Below, piece after piece: positions 39,386 through 49,371 of a stretch of DNA of 64,000 bases. The DNA is from Streptomyces lydicus (GTDB lineage: Bacteria > Actinomycetota > Actinomycetes > Streptomycetales > Streptomycetaceae): NCBI RefSeq assembly GCF_004125265.1, contig NZ_RDTE01000003.1, forward strand, positions 1,302,001 to 1,366,000, given 5' to 3'. Under the pieces are notes generated by a model. That model was given only the letters and a program-made list of their open reading frames with translations. It did not search any database and was not told where the DNA came from. Each line of letters starts with the position of its first letter. Within the stretch, counting starts at the first letter, position 1. The position numbers were made by a program, and so were the translations under genes.

Positions 39386-39833
39386 GATCCCGCCAGGCGT
39401 GGTACAGATTCAGCCACGTGCCGGGCTGCCGGAACTCGGCAGAGCGGAGTTCGTTCTGCTCCATGGGCAGCGCAACCGCGCGACACGTGGCCCGGCAGAG
39501 GCACTTGCCGGCGCGATCCTGGCGGGCGGCGACCGGCTGCAGCTCCCCTGGAAGCTCCTCCGCCTACGGGACAAGCCCTGGCCAGGGGCTCGCACCGGGC
39601 AGGCGTCCGATCCGGTGCCGGGTGCAGAGATTTGGTGCAGATATGGTCCCGGCGTCGTGATCGTCCGGCGTTGAACCGGTTGGCTCATGTCCAGGCTTCT
39701 CCGAAGTGACCCGATTTCGACGGTTGGCCAGATCCCGTGCTGCCGGATTCACTACGTGGTACGGCTCTGCCGGATGTCGTCACGTTGGGGTACGGTCGCG
39801 GCCTTGTGAGCAACACCACGAGGAGCTGGGTCA
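39386..39833. other. Intergenic region, apparently without intact gene
   Basis: Between the truncated symporter and the acyl-CoA synthetase. No convincing gene. A CGTTGGGGTACGGTCGC stretch near 39,785 may hold promoter elements of the synthetase. Confidence 0.4.
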
Positions 39834-41660
39834 TTGCGCGAGTTCACCGTCCCGCCTCTGGCGACCGCGCCCCGGGTCGGCGGGCTGGCGGACGCCGTCT
39901 ACGAGTACGCCGAAGCCGACCCCGAGCGCGTCGCCTTCGCCCGTAAGGACGATGCGGGCAACTGGCAGAACGTCACCGCCGGAACATTCCGGGACGAGGT
40001 CATCGCACTGGCCAAGGGTCTGCTGGCGCAGGGCGTCCGGTTCGGCGACCGCGTCGGCATCATGTCGCGTACGCGCTATGAGTGGACCCTGTTCGACTTC
40101 GCACTGTGGTCGATCGGCGTCCAGTCCGTACCGCTGTATCCGACGTCGTCGGCGGAGCAGGTCTTCTGGATGCTGCACAACGCGGGCGTCTCGGCCTGCC
40201 TGGTCGAGCACGAGGACCATGCGATGACCATCGGCTCGGTCATCGACCGGCTTCCCCAGCTGCGCAAGCTGTGGCAGCTGGACGCCGACCCGGTGGCCGA
40301 ACTGACCGCGGCAGGTGCGCATATCGACGACGATGTCGTGCACCGCCACCGGATGGCCGTCACCCCGGACGCCACCGCGACGATCATCTACACCTCCGGC
40401 ACCACCGGCCGCCCCAAGGGCTGCGTGATCACCCACGCCAACTTCATGGCCGAGGCCGACAACATCGTGCTGCGCCACGAGACGGTCTTCACCTCCAAGG
40501 GCGACGAGGAAGCCGCCACCCTGCTGTTCCTGCCGCTGGCGCATGTCTTCGGGCGGATGGTCCAGGTCGCCGCGGTGCGCGGCCGGGTCAAGCTGGGCCA
40601 CCAGCCCGAGCTGGCGGCCCGTGCGCTCCTGCCTGACCTGCAGACGTTCCGGCCGACTTTCATCCTGGCGGTGCCGTACATCTTCGAGAAGGTCTTCGCC
40701 GCGGCCCGGCGCAAGGCCGAGGCGGACGGCAAGGCCGGACCGTTCGACAAGGCCGTCGAGATCGCGGTCCGCTACGCCGAGGCACAGGAGCACAAGGCCT
40801 TCGGCACCGGGTCCGGTCCGAGCGCCGCGCTGCGGATGCAGCATCAGTTCTTCGACAAGGTGGTCTACAGCAAGGTCCGGGCGGCGATGGGCGGCCGGGT
40901 GCGGCACGCGATGTCGGGCGGCTCCGCGATGGAGCGCCGGCTCGGGCTGTTCTTCGACGGCGCCGGCGTCCGGATCTTCGAGGGCTACGGCCTGACGGAG
41001 AGCACCGCTGCCGCCACCGCCAACCCGCCCGAGCGGACCCGCTTCGGCACCGTCGGCACCCCCGTCCCCGGCACCACCGTGCACATCGCGGAGGACGGCG
41101 AGATCTGGCTGTACGGCGGGCAGATCTTCCACGGCTACCACAACGACCCCAAGGCGACCGATGCCGTGCTGCACGACGGCTGGTTCTCCACGGGCGACCT
41201 GGGCGCACTGGACGAGGACGGCTATCTGACGATCACCGGCCGCAAGAAGGAGATCCTGGTCACCTCCGGCGGCAAGACGGTCTCGCCGGTGGGCCTGGAG
41301 GAGCGGGTGCGGGCGCATCCGCTGGTCGCCCAGTGCATCGTCGTGGGCAACGACCGGCCGTTCATCGCGGCGCTGGTGACCCTGGACCCGGAGGCGGTCG
41401 CGCACTGGCTGGCCATGCGGGAGAAGCCGGAGATGCGGCCGACCGACCTGGTGCGCGACCCGGACCTGGAGACCGAGATCCGGCGCGCCGTGGTCGCCGC
41501 CAACACGCTGGTCTCGCAGGCCGAGTCGATCCGTACGTTCCGGATACTGGCCAACCAGTTCAGCGAGGAGCACGGGCTGCTGACCCCGTCGCTGAAGCTC
41601 AAGCGCAAGGCGATCGAGACGACCTACCAGGTCGAGGTGGACGCGCTGTACCAGTCGTGA
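39834..41660 (+). CDS. Long-chain fatty acid-CoA ligase (AMP-forming)
   Basis: 608 residues. TTG at 39834 is favoured by GAGGAGCTGG upstream. The AMP-binding motif TIIYTSGTTGRPKGCVITHA is near residue 184, EGYGLTESTAAATANPP (A5) near residue 384, and the hinge YLTITGRKKEILVTSGGKTV near residue 464. It activates fatty acids as acyl-AMP then CoA thioesters for degradation or lipid synthesis. Monocistronic, ended by a strong hairpin. Confidence 0.95.
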   Translation: MREFTVPPLATAPRVGGLADAVYEYAEADPERVAFARKDDAGNWQNVTAGTFRDEVIALAKGLLAQGVRFGDRVGIMSRTRYEWTLFDFALWSIGVQSVPLYPTSSAEQVFWMLHNAGVSACLVEHEDHAMTIGSVIDRLPQLRKLWQLDADPVAELTAAGAHIDDDVVHRHRMAVTPDATATIIYTSGTTGRPKGCVITHANFMAEADNIVLRHETVFTSKGDEEAATLLFLPLAHVFGRMVQVAAVRGRVKLGHQPELAARALLPDLQTFRPTFILAVPYIFEKVFAAARRKAEADGKAGPFDKAVEIAVRYAEAQEHKAFGTGSGPSAALRMQHQFFDKVVYSKVRAAMGGRVRHAMSGGSAMERRLGLFFDGAGVRIFEGYGLTESTAAATANPPERTRFGTVGTPVPGTTVHIAEDGEIWLYGGQIFHGYHNDPKATDAVLHDGWFSTGDLGALDEDGYLTITGRKKEILVTSGGKTVSPVGLEERVRAHPLVAQCIVVGNDRPFIAALVTLDPEAVAHWLAMREKPEMRPTDLVRDPDLETEIRRAVVAANTLVSQAESIRTFRILANQFSEEHGLLTPSLKLKRKAIETTYQVEVDALYQS

Positions 41661-41665
41661 CGGGC

Positions 41666-41705
41666 GGGGCGCCGCCCCCTGGGGGCTTCCCGGGGGCGGC
41701 GCCCC
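41666..41705. terminator. Strong hairpin after the acyl-CoA ligase
   Basis: GGGGCGCCGCCCCC at 41666-41679 pairs with 41692-41705 across a 12-base loop, five bases after the stop. Confidence 0.8.
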
Positions 41706-41951
41706 GGCCGGTGAGGTGCACCGCACCGGCGCGTTCACTCTCCGCGAACCCGCTGCCGCGACCACCGCGGCATACCCCCGTACCACCGGCCACGACCGGC
41801 GTCGGGGCGCCGCCGACCGGTCCCGCTCACCGCGCCTTCGCAGGATTACTCCGCCCCCGCCCGCATCCCGTCGGCTCGCACGGGAATGCGCCACTCCGGA
41901 TGGTCGTTGACATCCGTGAACGAGAAAGACGACGTAAGGATCGATTCCCCC

Positions 41952-42785
41952 GTGAGCAAGGTTCCCTCCATCACGCTCAACAACGGCGTAGCGATGCCGC
42001 AGCTCGGCTTGGGCGTCTGGCAGGTCGAGGACGACCAGGCGTTCACCGCCGTCGGCCAGGCCCTGGAAGCCGGATACCGCAGCATCGACACCGCGGCGAT
42101 CTACGGCAACGAAGAGGGCACGGGCAAGGCACTCGCCGCTTCCGGAATCGCCCGTGACGAACTGTTCGTCACGACCAAGCTCTGGAACGCCGACCAGGGC
42201 CACGACTCCACGCTGCGCGCCTTCGACGCCTCCCTCACCAAGCTCGGTCTCGATTATGTGGATCTCTACCTGATCCACTGGCCGCTCCCGTCGAAGGACC
42301 GCTACGTCGAGACGTACCGCGCCCTGGAGAAGATTCAGGCGGAGGGCCGCGCCAAGGCCATCGGCGTCTCGAACTTCCTGCCCGCACACCTGGAGCGACT
42401 GCTGGGCGAGACCTCCGTGGTCCCGGCCGTCAACCAGATCGAGCTGCACCCGCAGTTCCCGCAGGCCGAGTCCCGCGCCTTCCACGCCCGGCACAACATC
42501 GTGACCGAGGCCTGGTCGCCGCTCGGCCAGGGCAAGGGCCTCCTGGAGGACCCGGCGATCGCCACGCTCGCCGCCAAGCACGGCAAGACCCCCGCTCAGG
42601 TGGTCCTGCGCTGGCACCTCCAGCTCGGCAATGTCGTCATCCCGAAGTCCGTCACCCCTTCGCGCATCGCCGAGAACATCGACGTCTTCGACTTCGAGCT
42701 GGACGACGCGGACCTCGCCGCCCTCGCCGGCCTGGACACCGGCAAGCGGATCGGCCCGGACCCGGTCACCTTCGACGTGGCCTGA
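41952..42785 (+). CDS. Aldo/keto reductase (2,5-diketo-D-gluconate reductase type)
   Basis: 277 residues, GTG at 41952. Catalytic tetrad: Asp and Tyr in SIDTAAIYGNEEG, Lys in LFVTTKLWNAD, His in DLYLIHWPLP. The NADPH-binding tail is VVIPKSVTPSRIAENIDVFD. Length and motifs match AKR5-type enzymes that reduce carbonyls with NADPH. Monocistronic with a terminator after it. Confidence 0.94.
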   Translation: MSKVPSITLNNGVAMPQLGLGVWQVEDDQAFTAVGQALEAGYRSIDTAAIYGNEEGTGKALAASGIARDELFVTTKLWNADQGHDSTLRAFDASLTKLGLDYVDLYLIHWPLPSKDRYVETYRALEKIQAEGRAKAIGVSNFLPAHLERLLGETSVVPAVNQIELHPQFPQAESRAFHARHNIVTEAWSPLGQGKGLLEDPAIATLAAKHGKTPAQVVLRWHLQLGNVVIPKSVTPSRIAENIDVFDFELDDADLAALAGLDTGKRIGPDPVTFDVA

Positions 42786-42813
42786 CCGCCGCTCGGTAAC
42801 GGCGCTCCACAGC

Positions 42814-42842
42814 GGCGCCGCCCGGCTCGTCCGGGCGGCGCC
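42814..42842. terminator. Hairpin terminator after the aldo/keto reductase
   Basis: GGCGCCGCCCGG at 42814-42825 and its complement at 42831-42842 with a 5-base loop. Confidence 0.75.
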
Positions 42843-42996
42843 GTTGCCGTACCCGAGTGGCGGGCCCGGCGGACGGCAGGAAGTGTGGTGGGTGAGCGTG
42901 GGGCGGACCCGGCGCATGCCGACGGGACCGGTACCCCTCGCTTTGCCCTGCGCCTCCCCCGTGCCCTGGCAGGGGAGGCCCCAGCGAGGAGGCACG

Positions 42997-43788
42997 ATGC
43001 CTGAAGTCACCTCTCCCTACCAGCCCGGGACGCCCTGCTGGATCGATCTCGCGGCCCCCGACCAGCAAGCCGCCATCGACTTCTACTCCGAGGTCTTCGG
43101 GTGGACCGGAGAGATCGGGCCCGCGGAGACCGGGGGTTATGCCGTCTGCACGCTGAACGGCAAGCCGGTGGCCGGAATCATGGCCGCCGTCCCGATGGGC
43201 GGTCAGCCCGCGCCGCCGACGGTGTGGACCACCTACCTGTCGGCCGCCGACGCGGACGCCGCCTCCGAAGCGGTGAACCAGGCCGGTGGCACGCTCCTGA
43301 TGCCGGTCACGGACGTGATGACGCTCGGCCGGATGTGTATCGCGGCCGAGCCCACCGGAGCGGTGTTCGGTATCTGGCAGCCCAAGGACTTCCCCGGCGC
43401 CGGCGTCGTCAACGAACCGGGCGCACTGATCTGGAACGAGCTCAACACCACCGACCCGTCCGCCGCCGCCACGTTCCACAAGGCGGCCCTCGGTATCGAC
43501 AGCGCCCCCATGGAGGGCGCCGAGAACTACTACGCCCTGACGGTGAACGACCGGCCGGTGGGCGGTATGCAGCCGATGTCCGAACAGATGCCGTCCGGCA
43601 CTCCCTCGCACTGGCTGGTGTACTTCGCGGTGACGGACACCGACGGCACGGTCGACAAGATCACCGCGGCCGGCGGCGCGGCGCTGCAGCAGCCCTTCGA
43701 CATGGTCGCCGGCCGGATGGCCGTGGTGGCCGATCCGCAGGGCGCGACCTTCGCCGTGATCAGCCCGAAGCCGATGCATCAGGGCTGA
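42997..43788 (+). CDS. Two-domain VOC (glyoxalase-fold) protein
   Basis: 263 residues after GCGAGGAGG. Two repeated VOC modules: residues about 8-125 (GTPCWIDLAAPDQQAAIDFY) and about 140-255 (GALIWNELNTTDPSAAATFH). Such proteins bind metals or hydrophobic small molecules and often serve hydroxylation or resistance roles; a specific substrate cannot be given. Confidence 0.88.
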   Translation: MPEVTSPYQPGTPCWIDLAAPDQQAAIDFYSEVFGWTGEIGPAETGGYAVCTLNGKPVAGIMAAVPMGGQPAPPTVWTTYLSAADADAASEAVNQAGGTLLMPVTDVMTLGRMCIAAEPTGAVFGIWQPKDFPGAGVVNEPGALIWNELNTTDPSAAATFHKAALGIDSAPMEGAENYYALTVNDRPVGGMQPMSEQMPSGTPSHWLVYFAVTDTDGTVDKITAAGGAALQQPFDMVAGRMAVVADPQGATFAVISPKPMHQG

Positions 43789-43812
43789 GGGGCCGTTGAG
43801 GCCGTTGACGGC

Positions 43813-44727
43813 TCACTGCTGCGCGCGGGCCGTGTGGACGGTCTGCGCGGACAGCAGGAAGGCATCGGGGCGGCGGGCGATACCGACGGCGTCATCGGGG
43901 TCGGCGAGACGGGCGAGGGTGGTGTGGTCGTCCTCGCCCAGGCGGTCGCCGTACAGGTCGAGCCCCTGGGACAGGTGGTCCTGGAGGTAGGCGCGCGCAT
44001 CCCCGGTCAGCGGGGCCGGCAGGTCCAGCAGAAAACTGCGGGTGCGCGGGGTGCGCAGGCCGGCGTCGGCGAGGAAGGCGGGCCAGTCCTCGGTGTCGTC
44101 GACGGCGCCGGGCAGCGCCGCGCGCATCTCCACGAACCAGTCCTCGCAGGCCGCGTCGAGCCGGGACTGCAGTCCTGGGCGCCCGATGCCGATGTCGCGC
44201 GGCAGGAAGCGGGTGGTGAGGCCGCCCTCGGAGACGGCGAGCAGCCCGCCGGGCCGCAGATGAGCGCCGAGGGCGGCGACCGCGGCACGCTGGTCACCGA
44301 CGTGGTGCAGGGTCCTGGCGGACCAGATGAGGTCGGCGCCGCCGAGGGCGTCGAGCCCGTCAGGGAGTTCGGCGAGATGGGTGCGGACCCGGTCGCCGAG
44401 ACCGAGGCGCCCGGCCCGGGCGTGTGCCCGCTCCAGAAGTGCCGCGCTCGCGTCCACGGCGACCACCTCGGCGGCGGGGAAGGCCCGGGCCAGCAGACAG
44501 CTGACGACGCCCGGCCCGCTGCCGACGTCGAGCACCCGGTCCACGCCCTTGTGGCCCCCGGCCGCGGCCGCCTCGACGAGGAGCTGCCGCAGCCAGGCCG
44601 CGGCCTGCTCGTAGAGCGGCAGGTGCAGCTCGGCGCCCCGTTCGAGGAGCGGGCCGAACACCTCCCAGTCGATCTGCGCCGTGTCGTGGGCGCCGTGCCC
44701 GGGTGCGGGCCGTTCGTCGTTGCTCAT
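43813..44727 (-). CDS. SAM-dependent class I methyltransferase
   Basis: 304 residues. SAM motif VDRVLDVGSGPGVVSCLLAR near residue 65, followed by an acidic residue in VVAVDASAALLERA, then GADLIWSARTLHHVGDQRAA. The C-terminal part is helical. Substrate unknown. It is convergent with the VOC gene and divergent from the DUF1266 gene. Confidence 0.88.
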   Translation of the reverse strand: MSNDERPAPGHGAHDTAQIDWEVFGPLLERGAELHLPLYEQAAAWLRQLLVEAAAAGGHKGVDRVLDVGSGPGVVSCLLARAFPAAEVVAVDASAALLERAHARAGRLGLGDRVRTHLAELPDGLDALGGADLIWSARTLHHVGDQRAAVAALGAHLRPGGLLAVSEGGLTTRFLPRDIGIGRPGLQSRLDAACEDWFVEMRAALPGAVDDTEDWPAFLADAGLRTPRTRSFLLDLPAPLTGDARAYLQDHLSQGLDLYGDRLGEDDHTTLARLADPDDAVGIARRPDAFLLSAQTVHTARAQQ

Positions 44728-44828
44728 GACATCGAGCCTCCGTTACCGGTGGTGGGCGTGCAATCCGCGTTGCCGCTCCGGCAACCCCGGATTCCGGCGG
44801 AGCGGGGCGCGACCATAGGGTCTGGCCC

Positions 44829-46019
44829 GTGGCTACTCCGGGATGGATACCGCCGACGGATACCGAGCGGCGGCTGTACGAAGCGACGGCGCGTGGGGAC
44901 TGGGACGGTCAGATCGCGGCGATCGCCGGTGAGGACCTGTTTCTGGCGGCACCGCAGCAGGGCCAGGACCCGCTGCCCGTCTACGACGACCCGGCGGCGG
45001 GTGGTAAGTGCATTCCCGTCCTGACCCGCGGCATGCTGCCGCCGTGGCAGCCGCAGCAGTTCTTCGACCGGGTTTCGCTGGAGGAGCTGGCGCAGGACTG
45101 GCCGAACGACAAATGGCGGCTCGCGGTCAATCCCGGGACGCCGTGCGCCGTGTACCTGGCCGCCTCCCCGGCCCACCGCACCGGCTGGCTGCGCTGGCGC
45201 GCCCAGGTCGGGGCCCGACCCGGCGGCCTGCTCGTCACGCACTTCGGCGGTCCGCTGCACGGCCCGCTGGCACAGGGGCTGGCGTGCGGTGCGCCGCTCG
45301 CGGTGCACCACAGCGTGCCGTGGAACGAACTCGGTACGGCCTTCCTCGATCACGCCGCCGACGCACAGACACTGCACGATCAGTGGTCGGTGACCGACCC
45401 CGCCGGTTGGCAGCAGCGCCTGGACCAGTTGCTCGGCGGGCAGTTCGTACCGGCGGAGACGGAGACCGCGCTGCGGGCACGGGCGGGCGGGCGCGAGGCC
45501 GGGGCCGGGGCGGGGGCCGTTGGGGGTGCCGGGGACGCTGCGGACTCGGCGGACTCGGCGGACGAGACGGATGCGACGGATGCGACGGATGCGACGAGCG
45601 CGAGCCGGACCGATGAGGCCGGGGCCGGCTCCCCGGACGCCGCCGCCATGCCGGCCGTCCCCGAGCTCGTGACCAGGTACGAAGAGCGGTTCCGCGCCGA
45701 CGGGCTGCTGCCGCCGGCGGACGGCCGGGTCGTGTCCCTCGTCGCGCTGGACCTCGCACATGCCGTCGCGCTCGTCCGCTGGGGCCTGGGCGCCCGGCTG
45801 TGCGCACCGCAGCAGGCCGAGCAGGCCGTGACGCGGGCCGGCGCGAAGGCCAGGGAGGTGTACGGCTCGTGGGAGGAGTTCGCTGCGGGCTACGCACTGG
45901 GCCGGATGCTGGCCTTCGACAACGGCTGGTTCGGGCCGGAGTACGCGCAGGCCGTGCACCTGCACCGGGTCCTCACCCAGGACCCGGCCTCGCCGTGGCG
46001 CGGTCTGCCGTTCGCTTGA
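44829..46019 (+). CDS. DUF1266-type protein with SseB-like N-terminus
   Basis: 396 residues, GTG at 44829. Residues 1-125 resemble the SseB N-domain (TERRLYEATARGDWDGQIAA with MLPPWQPQQFFDRVSLEELA). A low-complexity linker of Ala/Gly and SADETDATDATDATSASRTD (9-base DNA repeats) follows. The C-terminal 110 residues fit DUF1266 (SWEEFAAGYALGRMLAFDNG, WFGPEYAQAVHLHRVLTQDP). Role unknown; similar Streptomyces proteins are widespread. Confidence 0.75.
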   Translation: MATPGWIPPTDTERRLYEATARGDWDGQIAAIAGEDLFLAAPQQGQDPLPVYDDPAAGGKCIPVLTRGMLPPWQPQQFFDRVSLEELAQDWPNDKWRLAVNPGTPCAVYLAASPAHRTGWLRWRAQVGARPGGLLVTHFGGPLHGPLAQGLACGAPLAVHHSVPWNELGTAFLDHAADAQTLHDQWSVTDPAGWQQRLDQLLGGQFVPAETETALRARAGGREAGAGAGAVGGAGDAADSADSADETDATDATDATSASRTDEAGAGSPDAAAMPAVPELVTRYEERFRADGLLPPADGRVVSLVALDLAHAVALVRWGLGARLCAPQQAEQAVTRAGAKAREVYGSWEEFAAGYALGRMLAFDNGWFGPEYAQAVHLHRVLTQDPASPWRGLPFA

Positions 46020-46175
46020 CGGGGCGTGTCGCTTGCGTCGCCTGACCGGGAGCGCGTCGCCGACGGGACCCGGCCGTTTGGCGGGCGCACCTCACCTGAC
46101 CGGGAGTACGTCCCAGGTCGGGGGGCGCGCCCCGGCGGGCGATCGCACGGTGCGAGTTCGGTGTAGACGTAGGGC

Positions 46176-47555
46176 ATGGACGTAGCCGTTTGCCTGTTCA
46201 GCTCCGACCTCCGGCTGCACGACCAGCCGGTGCTGCATGCCGCGCTGCGCTCCGCGGCGCGGGTGGTGCCGCTGTTCGTCGTCGACACGGGGGTCGCTGA
46301 CGCGGGGTTCATGGTGCCCAACCGGGCGGCGTTCCTGGCCGGCGCGCTGGCCGATCTCGATGCCGGGCTGCGTGGTTGCGGCGGTCGGCTGGTCATCCGT
46401 ACGGGGGATGTGGTGGCCGAAGCCTGCCGGGTGGCGGCGGAGACCGGAGCGGGCGAGGTGCATCTCGCGGCCGGGGTGAGCGGCTATGCGCTGCGCAGGG
46501 AGCGGCGGTTGGCCGACGGGCTGGCGGCGGCGGGGCGCGCGCTGGTGGTGCACGACGCGGTCATCACGGCGCTGCCGCCCGCCGCGGTGCTGCCCTCCGG
46601 CCCGGGCAAGGACCACTTCGCGGTCTTCACGCCGTACTTCCGGCGCTGGCAGGCCGCGGGGCTGCGGTCGGTGCTGCCCGCGCCGCGGTCCGTACACGTC
46701 CCGGACGGGGTGCGGACCGAGGACCTGCCGTCGGCAGGGGACCTGTGCCCGGGCGGGAAACCGTCGCCCGCGCTGCCGGAGGGCGGCGAACGGGCGGGGC
46801 GCCACCGGTTCGGGGCCTGGCAGCGCTCCGGCATGGCCGACTACCACGCCCGGCAGGACGACCTGCCGGGCGATGCCACATCACGGCTCTCGCCGTATCT
46901 GCACTTCGGCTGTCTCTCACCGGTGGAGCTGGTGCACAAGGCGTCGGCCCGCCCGGACGCCGGTGCCGAAGCGTTCGTGCGGCAGCTGGCCTGGCGGGAC
47001 TTCCACCATCAGGTGCTGGCGGCCCGCCCCGGCGCGGCGAGCGCCGACTATCGCACCAGGGGCGACCGCTGGCGGTACGACGACGCCGAGGTGACGGCCT
47101 GGAAGGAGGGCCGCACCGGCTATCCGGTGGTCGATGCCGGGATGCGGCAGCTGCTGCACGAGGGGTGGCTGCACAACCGGGCCCGGATGCTGGTGGCGAG
47201 CTTTCTGACCAAGACGCTGTATGTGGACTGGCGGGTGGGCGCGCGGCACTTCCTGAACTGGCTGGTGGACGGCGATATGGCGAACAACCAGCTCAACTGG
47301 CAGTGGGTGGCCGGGACCGGCACCGACACCCGCCCCAACCGGGTGCTGAATCCGCTGGTCCAGGCCAGACGGTTCGACCCGCGGGGCGAGTACGTACGGC
47401 GCTGGGTGCCGGAGCTGGCCGGCCTCGCGGGCGCGACGGTGCACCAGCCGTGGAAGCTGACCGGGCCGGAGCGCGCGGCGTACGACTATCCGGATCCCGT
47501 GGTGGACCTGGCGGACGGGCTGATGCGGTTCAAGCGGGCACGCGGGCTGGAGTAG
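46176..47555 (+). CDS. phr: Deoxyribodipyrimidine photolyase
   Basis: 459 residues. N-terminal alpha/beta antenna domain (VAVCLFSSDLRLHDQPVLHA). The FAD-binding C-terminal domain contains LAWRDFHHQVLAARPGAASA, RTGYPVVDAGMRQLLHEGWL and GDMANNQLNWQWVAGTGTDT. It uses blue light and reduced FAD to split cyclobutane pyrimidine dimers. Single gene upstream of the BrkB-type gene. Confidence 0.96.
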   Translation: MDVAVCLFSSDLRLHDQPVLHAALRSAARVVPLFVVDTGVADAGFMVPNRAAFLAGALADLDAGLRGCGGRLVIRTGDVVAEACRVAAETGAGEVHLAAGVSGYALRRERRLADGLAAAGRALVVHDAVITALPPAAVLPSGPGKDHFAVFTPYFRRWQAAGLRSVLPAPRSVHVPDGVRTEDLPSAGDLCPGGKPSPALPEGGERAGRHRFGAWQRSGMADYHARQDDLPGDATSRLSPYLHFGCLSPVELVHKASARPDAGAEAFVRQLAWRDFHHQVLAARPGAASADYRTRGDRWRYDDAEVTAWKEGRTGYPVVDAGMRQLLHEGWLHNRARMLVASFLTKTLYVDWRVGARHFLNWLVDGDMANNQLNWQWVAGTGTDTRPNRVLNPLVQARRFDPRGEYVRRWVPELAGLAGATVHQPWKLTGPERAAYDYPDPVVDLADGLMRFKRARGLE

Positions 47556-47621
47556 CCGGGGGCCGGGGCGGCGTGGCCGGGTGGCGTAGCCGGGCCGGAG
47601 CGGCCGGGGCCCGCGGGCGGT

Positions 47622-47693
47622 CGCCGTGTCGCGGGCGGTCGCCGTGCCGTGAGCGGCAGCGGTGTCGTGAGCGGCGTTCGTGTCGTGAGCGGC
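47622..47693. repeat. 18-bp tandem repeat, four copies
   Basis: Units 47622-47639, 47640-47657, 47658-47675 and 47676-47693 are variants of CGCCGTGTCGTGAGCGGC. It fills the 3' gap after the photolyase gene. Confidence 0.65.
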
Positions 47694-47755
47694 ATCCGGG
47701 CCGGGAGATGATGCAGGACGGATACGACGGATGCGACGGAGAGGACGGATACGAC

Positions 47756-48700
47756 ATGGCCGGGAGCGGTATGCGCCGCGGGCTGGACCGGACGCAGCTG
47801 GACCGCGCACTCGGGGCGGCGGGGCCGAGGCGTCCGGCCGCGCTGCCGACGTGGGCCCAGTTCCGTACCGCTCTGCGCCGTACACCGATGTCGGTGTGGC
47901 ACGACGATGTGACGGACTGGGCCGCGAGCCTGACCTACTACTCGGTGCTGGCGCTGCTGCCGACACTGATCGTCACGGTGTCGCTGATCGGTCTCGCCGA
48001 TCCGGCGGCCACCGAGCAGCTCATCAACCAGATCACGTCGATCGCACCGGCCCAGTCGGGCCCGACCGTGCACCGTGCGCTGGTCGGCATGGCACATCAG
48101 CGCACCGCCGCCTGGGTGGTGCTGGGCGGCGCCCTGGTCAGCGCCCTGTGGTCGTCCTGCAGCTATCTCGCCGTCTTCCGCCGCGCGCTGCACGCCATGA
48201 ACCGCACCAAGGACGACCGCCCGCCGTGGCGCAAGGCACCGCGGATTCTGATGACGGCGCTGCTGCTGATGGCCCTGCTGATCAGCAGCGCGGTGGCCCT
48301 GCTGGTGAGCGGGCCGATCGCGACCGCACTGGGCCGGGCCGTCGGGCTGGGCGAGGCGGGCGAGGCGACCTGGAACCTGCTGAAGTGGCCGCTGCTGCTG
48401 CTCCTGGCCACGGTGCTGGCGATGGTGCTGTTCCGTTCAGGCCCGCCCAGCTCCCGCGGCGTGCGCCGAGCGGCACCCGGCGGCGTCGTCGCGGTGCTCC
48501 TCTGGCTGGTCTCCTCCGCCGGCTTCGCGGCCTACACCTCGTACGTCGGCACCTTCAACCGGCTCTACGGTTCACTCGCGGGGCCGGTGGTGTTCCTGAT
48601 CTGGCTGTGGTTCTCCCACCTGTCGCTGCTGTCCGGCGCCCAGTTCAATGTGGAACTGGCGCGCGCGGGGCGGGTGGTCCGGCCACGCTCGGGGAGCTGA
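47756..48700 (+). CDS. YihY/BrkB-family inner membrane protein
   Basis: 314 residues with MAGSGMRRGLDRTQLDRALG at 47756, favoured by GAGAGGACG upstream; an ATG at 47708 would extend it into repeat-like sequence. About six hydrophobic helices, with WAASLTYYSVLALLPTLIVT near the N-terminus and VFLIWLWFSHLSLLSGAQFN near the end, which is characteristic. These proteins are often annotated as virulence factor BrkB or RNase BN by error; a transport or envelope role is likely. Confidence 0.9.
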   Translation: MAGSGMRRGLDRTQLDRALGAAGPRRPAALPTWAQFRTALRRTPMSVWHDDVTDWAASLTYYSVLALLPTLIVTVSLIGLADPAATEQLINQITSIAPAQSGPTVHRALVGMAHQRTAAWVVLGGALVSALWSSCSYLAVFRRALHAMNRTKDDRPPWRKAPRILMTALLLMALLISSAVALLVSGPIATALGRAVGLGEAGEATWNLLKWPLLLLLATVLAMVLFRSGPPSSRGVRRAAPGGVVAVLLWLVSSAGFAAYTSYVGTFNRLYGSLAGPVVFLIWLWFSHLSLLSGAQFNVELARAGRVVRPRSGS

Positions 48701-48808
48701 GGGCGGGGCGGTGCCCGGTGGGGCGGGGCGGCCATGGGGGCTCGGCCCGACTACCGCGGTGCAGCCGCGCTCCGGGGACGGTGTCGTGCCCCGGAACGAC
48801 GAACCGGA

Positions 48809-49120
48809 TCAGCGAGCTCCGTGCCCCGGGGCGATCGCCTCGATCCGGTGGGCCAGGCCGAAGTCGAGATGGGTGATCCGTCCGCCGATGCTGTGGGTGT
48901 TCACCGAGACCGCGAGTCGGTTGTACCCCAGCGTCAGGTCGGCATGATGGCCCAACTCCTCCTGGATCTGCGCGATGTGGATGACCATGGCGGCAGCCGG
49001 GAAGTGCCCGTGGAAGGCGTAGCCACGGCGCAGCATCCCGCCCTCGACGGACCAGCCGGGCAGCTCCGCGAGACGGTCCTCGATCTCCTTGAAGCTGAGC
49101 GGTTCCAGCTGAGCGGTCAT
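48809..49120 (-). CDS. Pterin-4-alpha-carbinolamine dehydratase
   Basis: 103 residues, starting MTAQLEPLSFKEIEDRLAEL. The signature His pair occurs in EELGHHADLTLGYNRLAVSV, followed by VNTHSIGGRITHLDFGLAHR. It dehydrates 4a-hydroxytetrahydropterin during recycling of the cofactor for aromatic amino acid hydroxylases, or acts as a transcription co-factor in some species. Single gene. Confidence 0.93.
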   Translation of the reverse strand: MTAQLEPLSFKEIEDRLAELPGWSVEGGMLRRGYAFHGHFPAAAMVIHIAQIQEELGHHADLTLGYNRLAVSVNTHSIGGRITHLDFGLAHRIEAIAPGHGAR

Positions 49121-49371
49121 GGCGTTCGCCTCCCCGTGTGCCGGCCATCGACGAGCCGGCCCCCGATCTGCATGAATAGGCACGCATCTGGATAAGTACG
49201 CACGCACGAATACGCGCGACTACACATGGCTATGGTTACCCGAACCGCCGCCGCCCACTGCCGCGGCGACCGGAACCCTTCCAGCGTGGCACGCCGACGG
49301 CGCTTTCGCGCACCCACGGCGCGCGCCTCCCGTACCCCCACCGGCACCGGCCCTCGGCTACCGTCCCTCCC

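Noticed and set aside
39831..43010. Leftward open frame of about 1,060 codons over the acyl-CoA ligase and reductase genes
   Set aside because: The opposite strand contains two genes with clear catalytic motifs; this frame lacks any domain and is a shadow.
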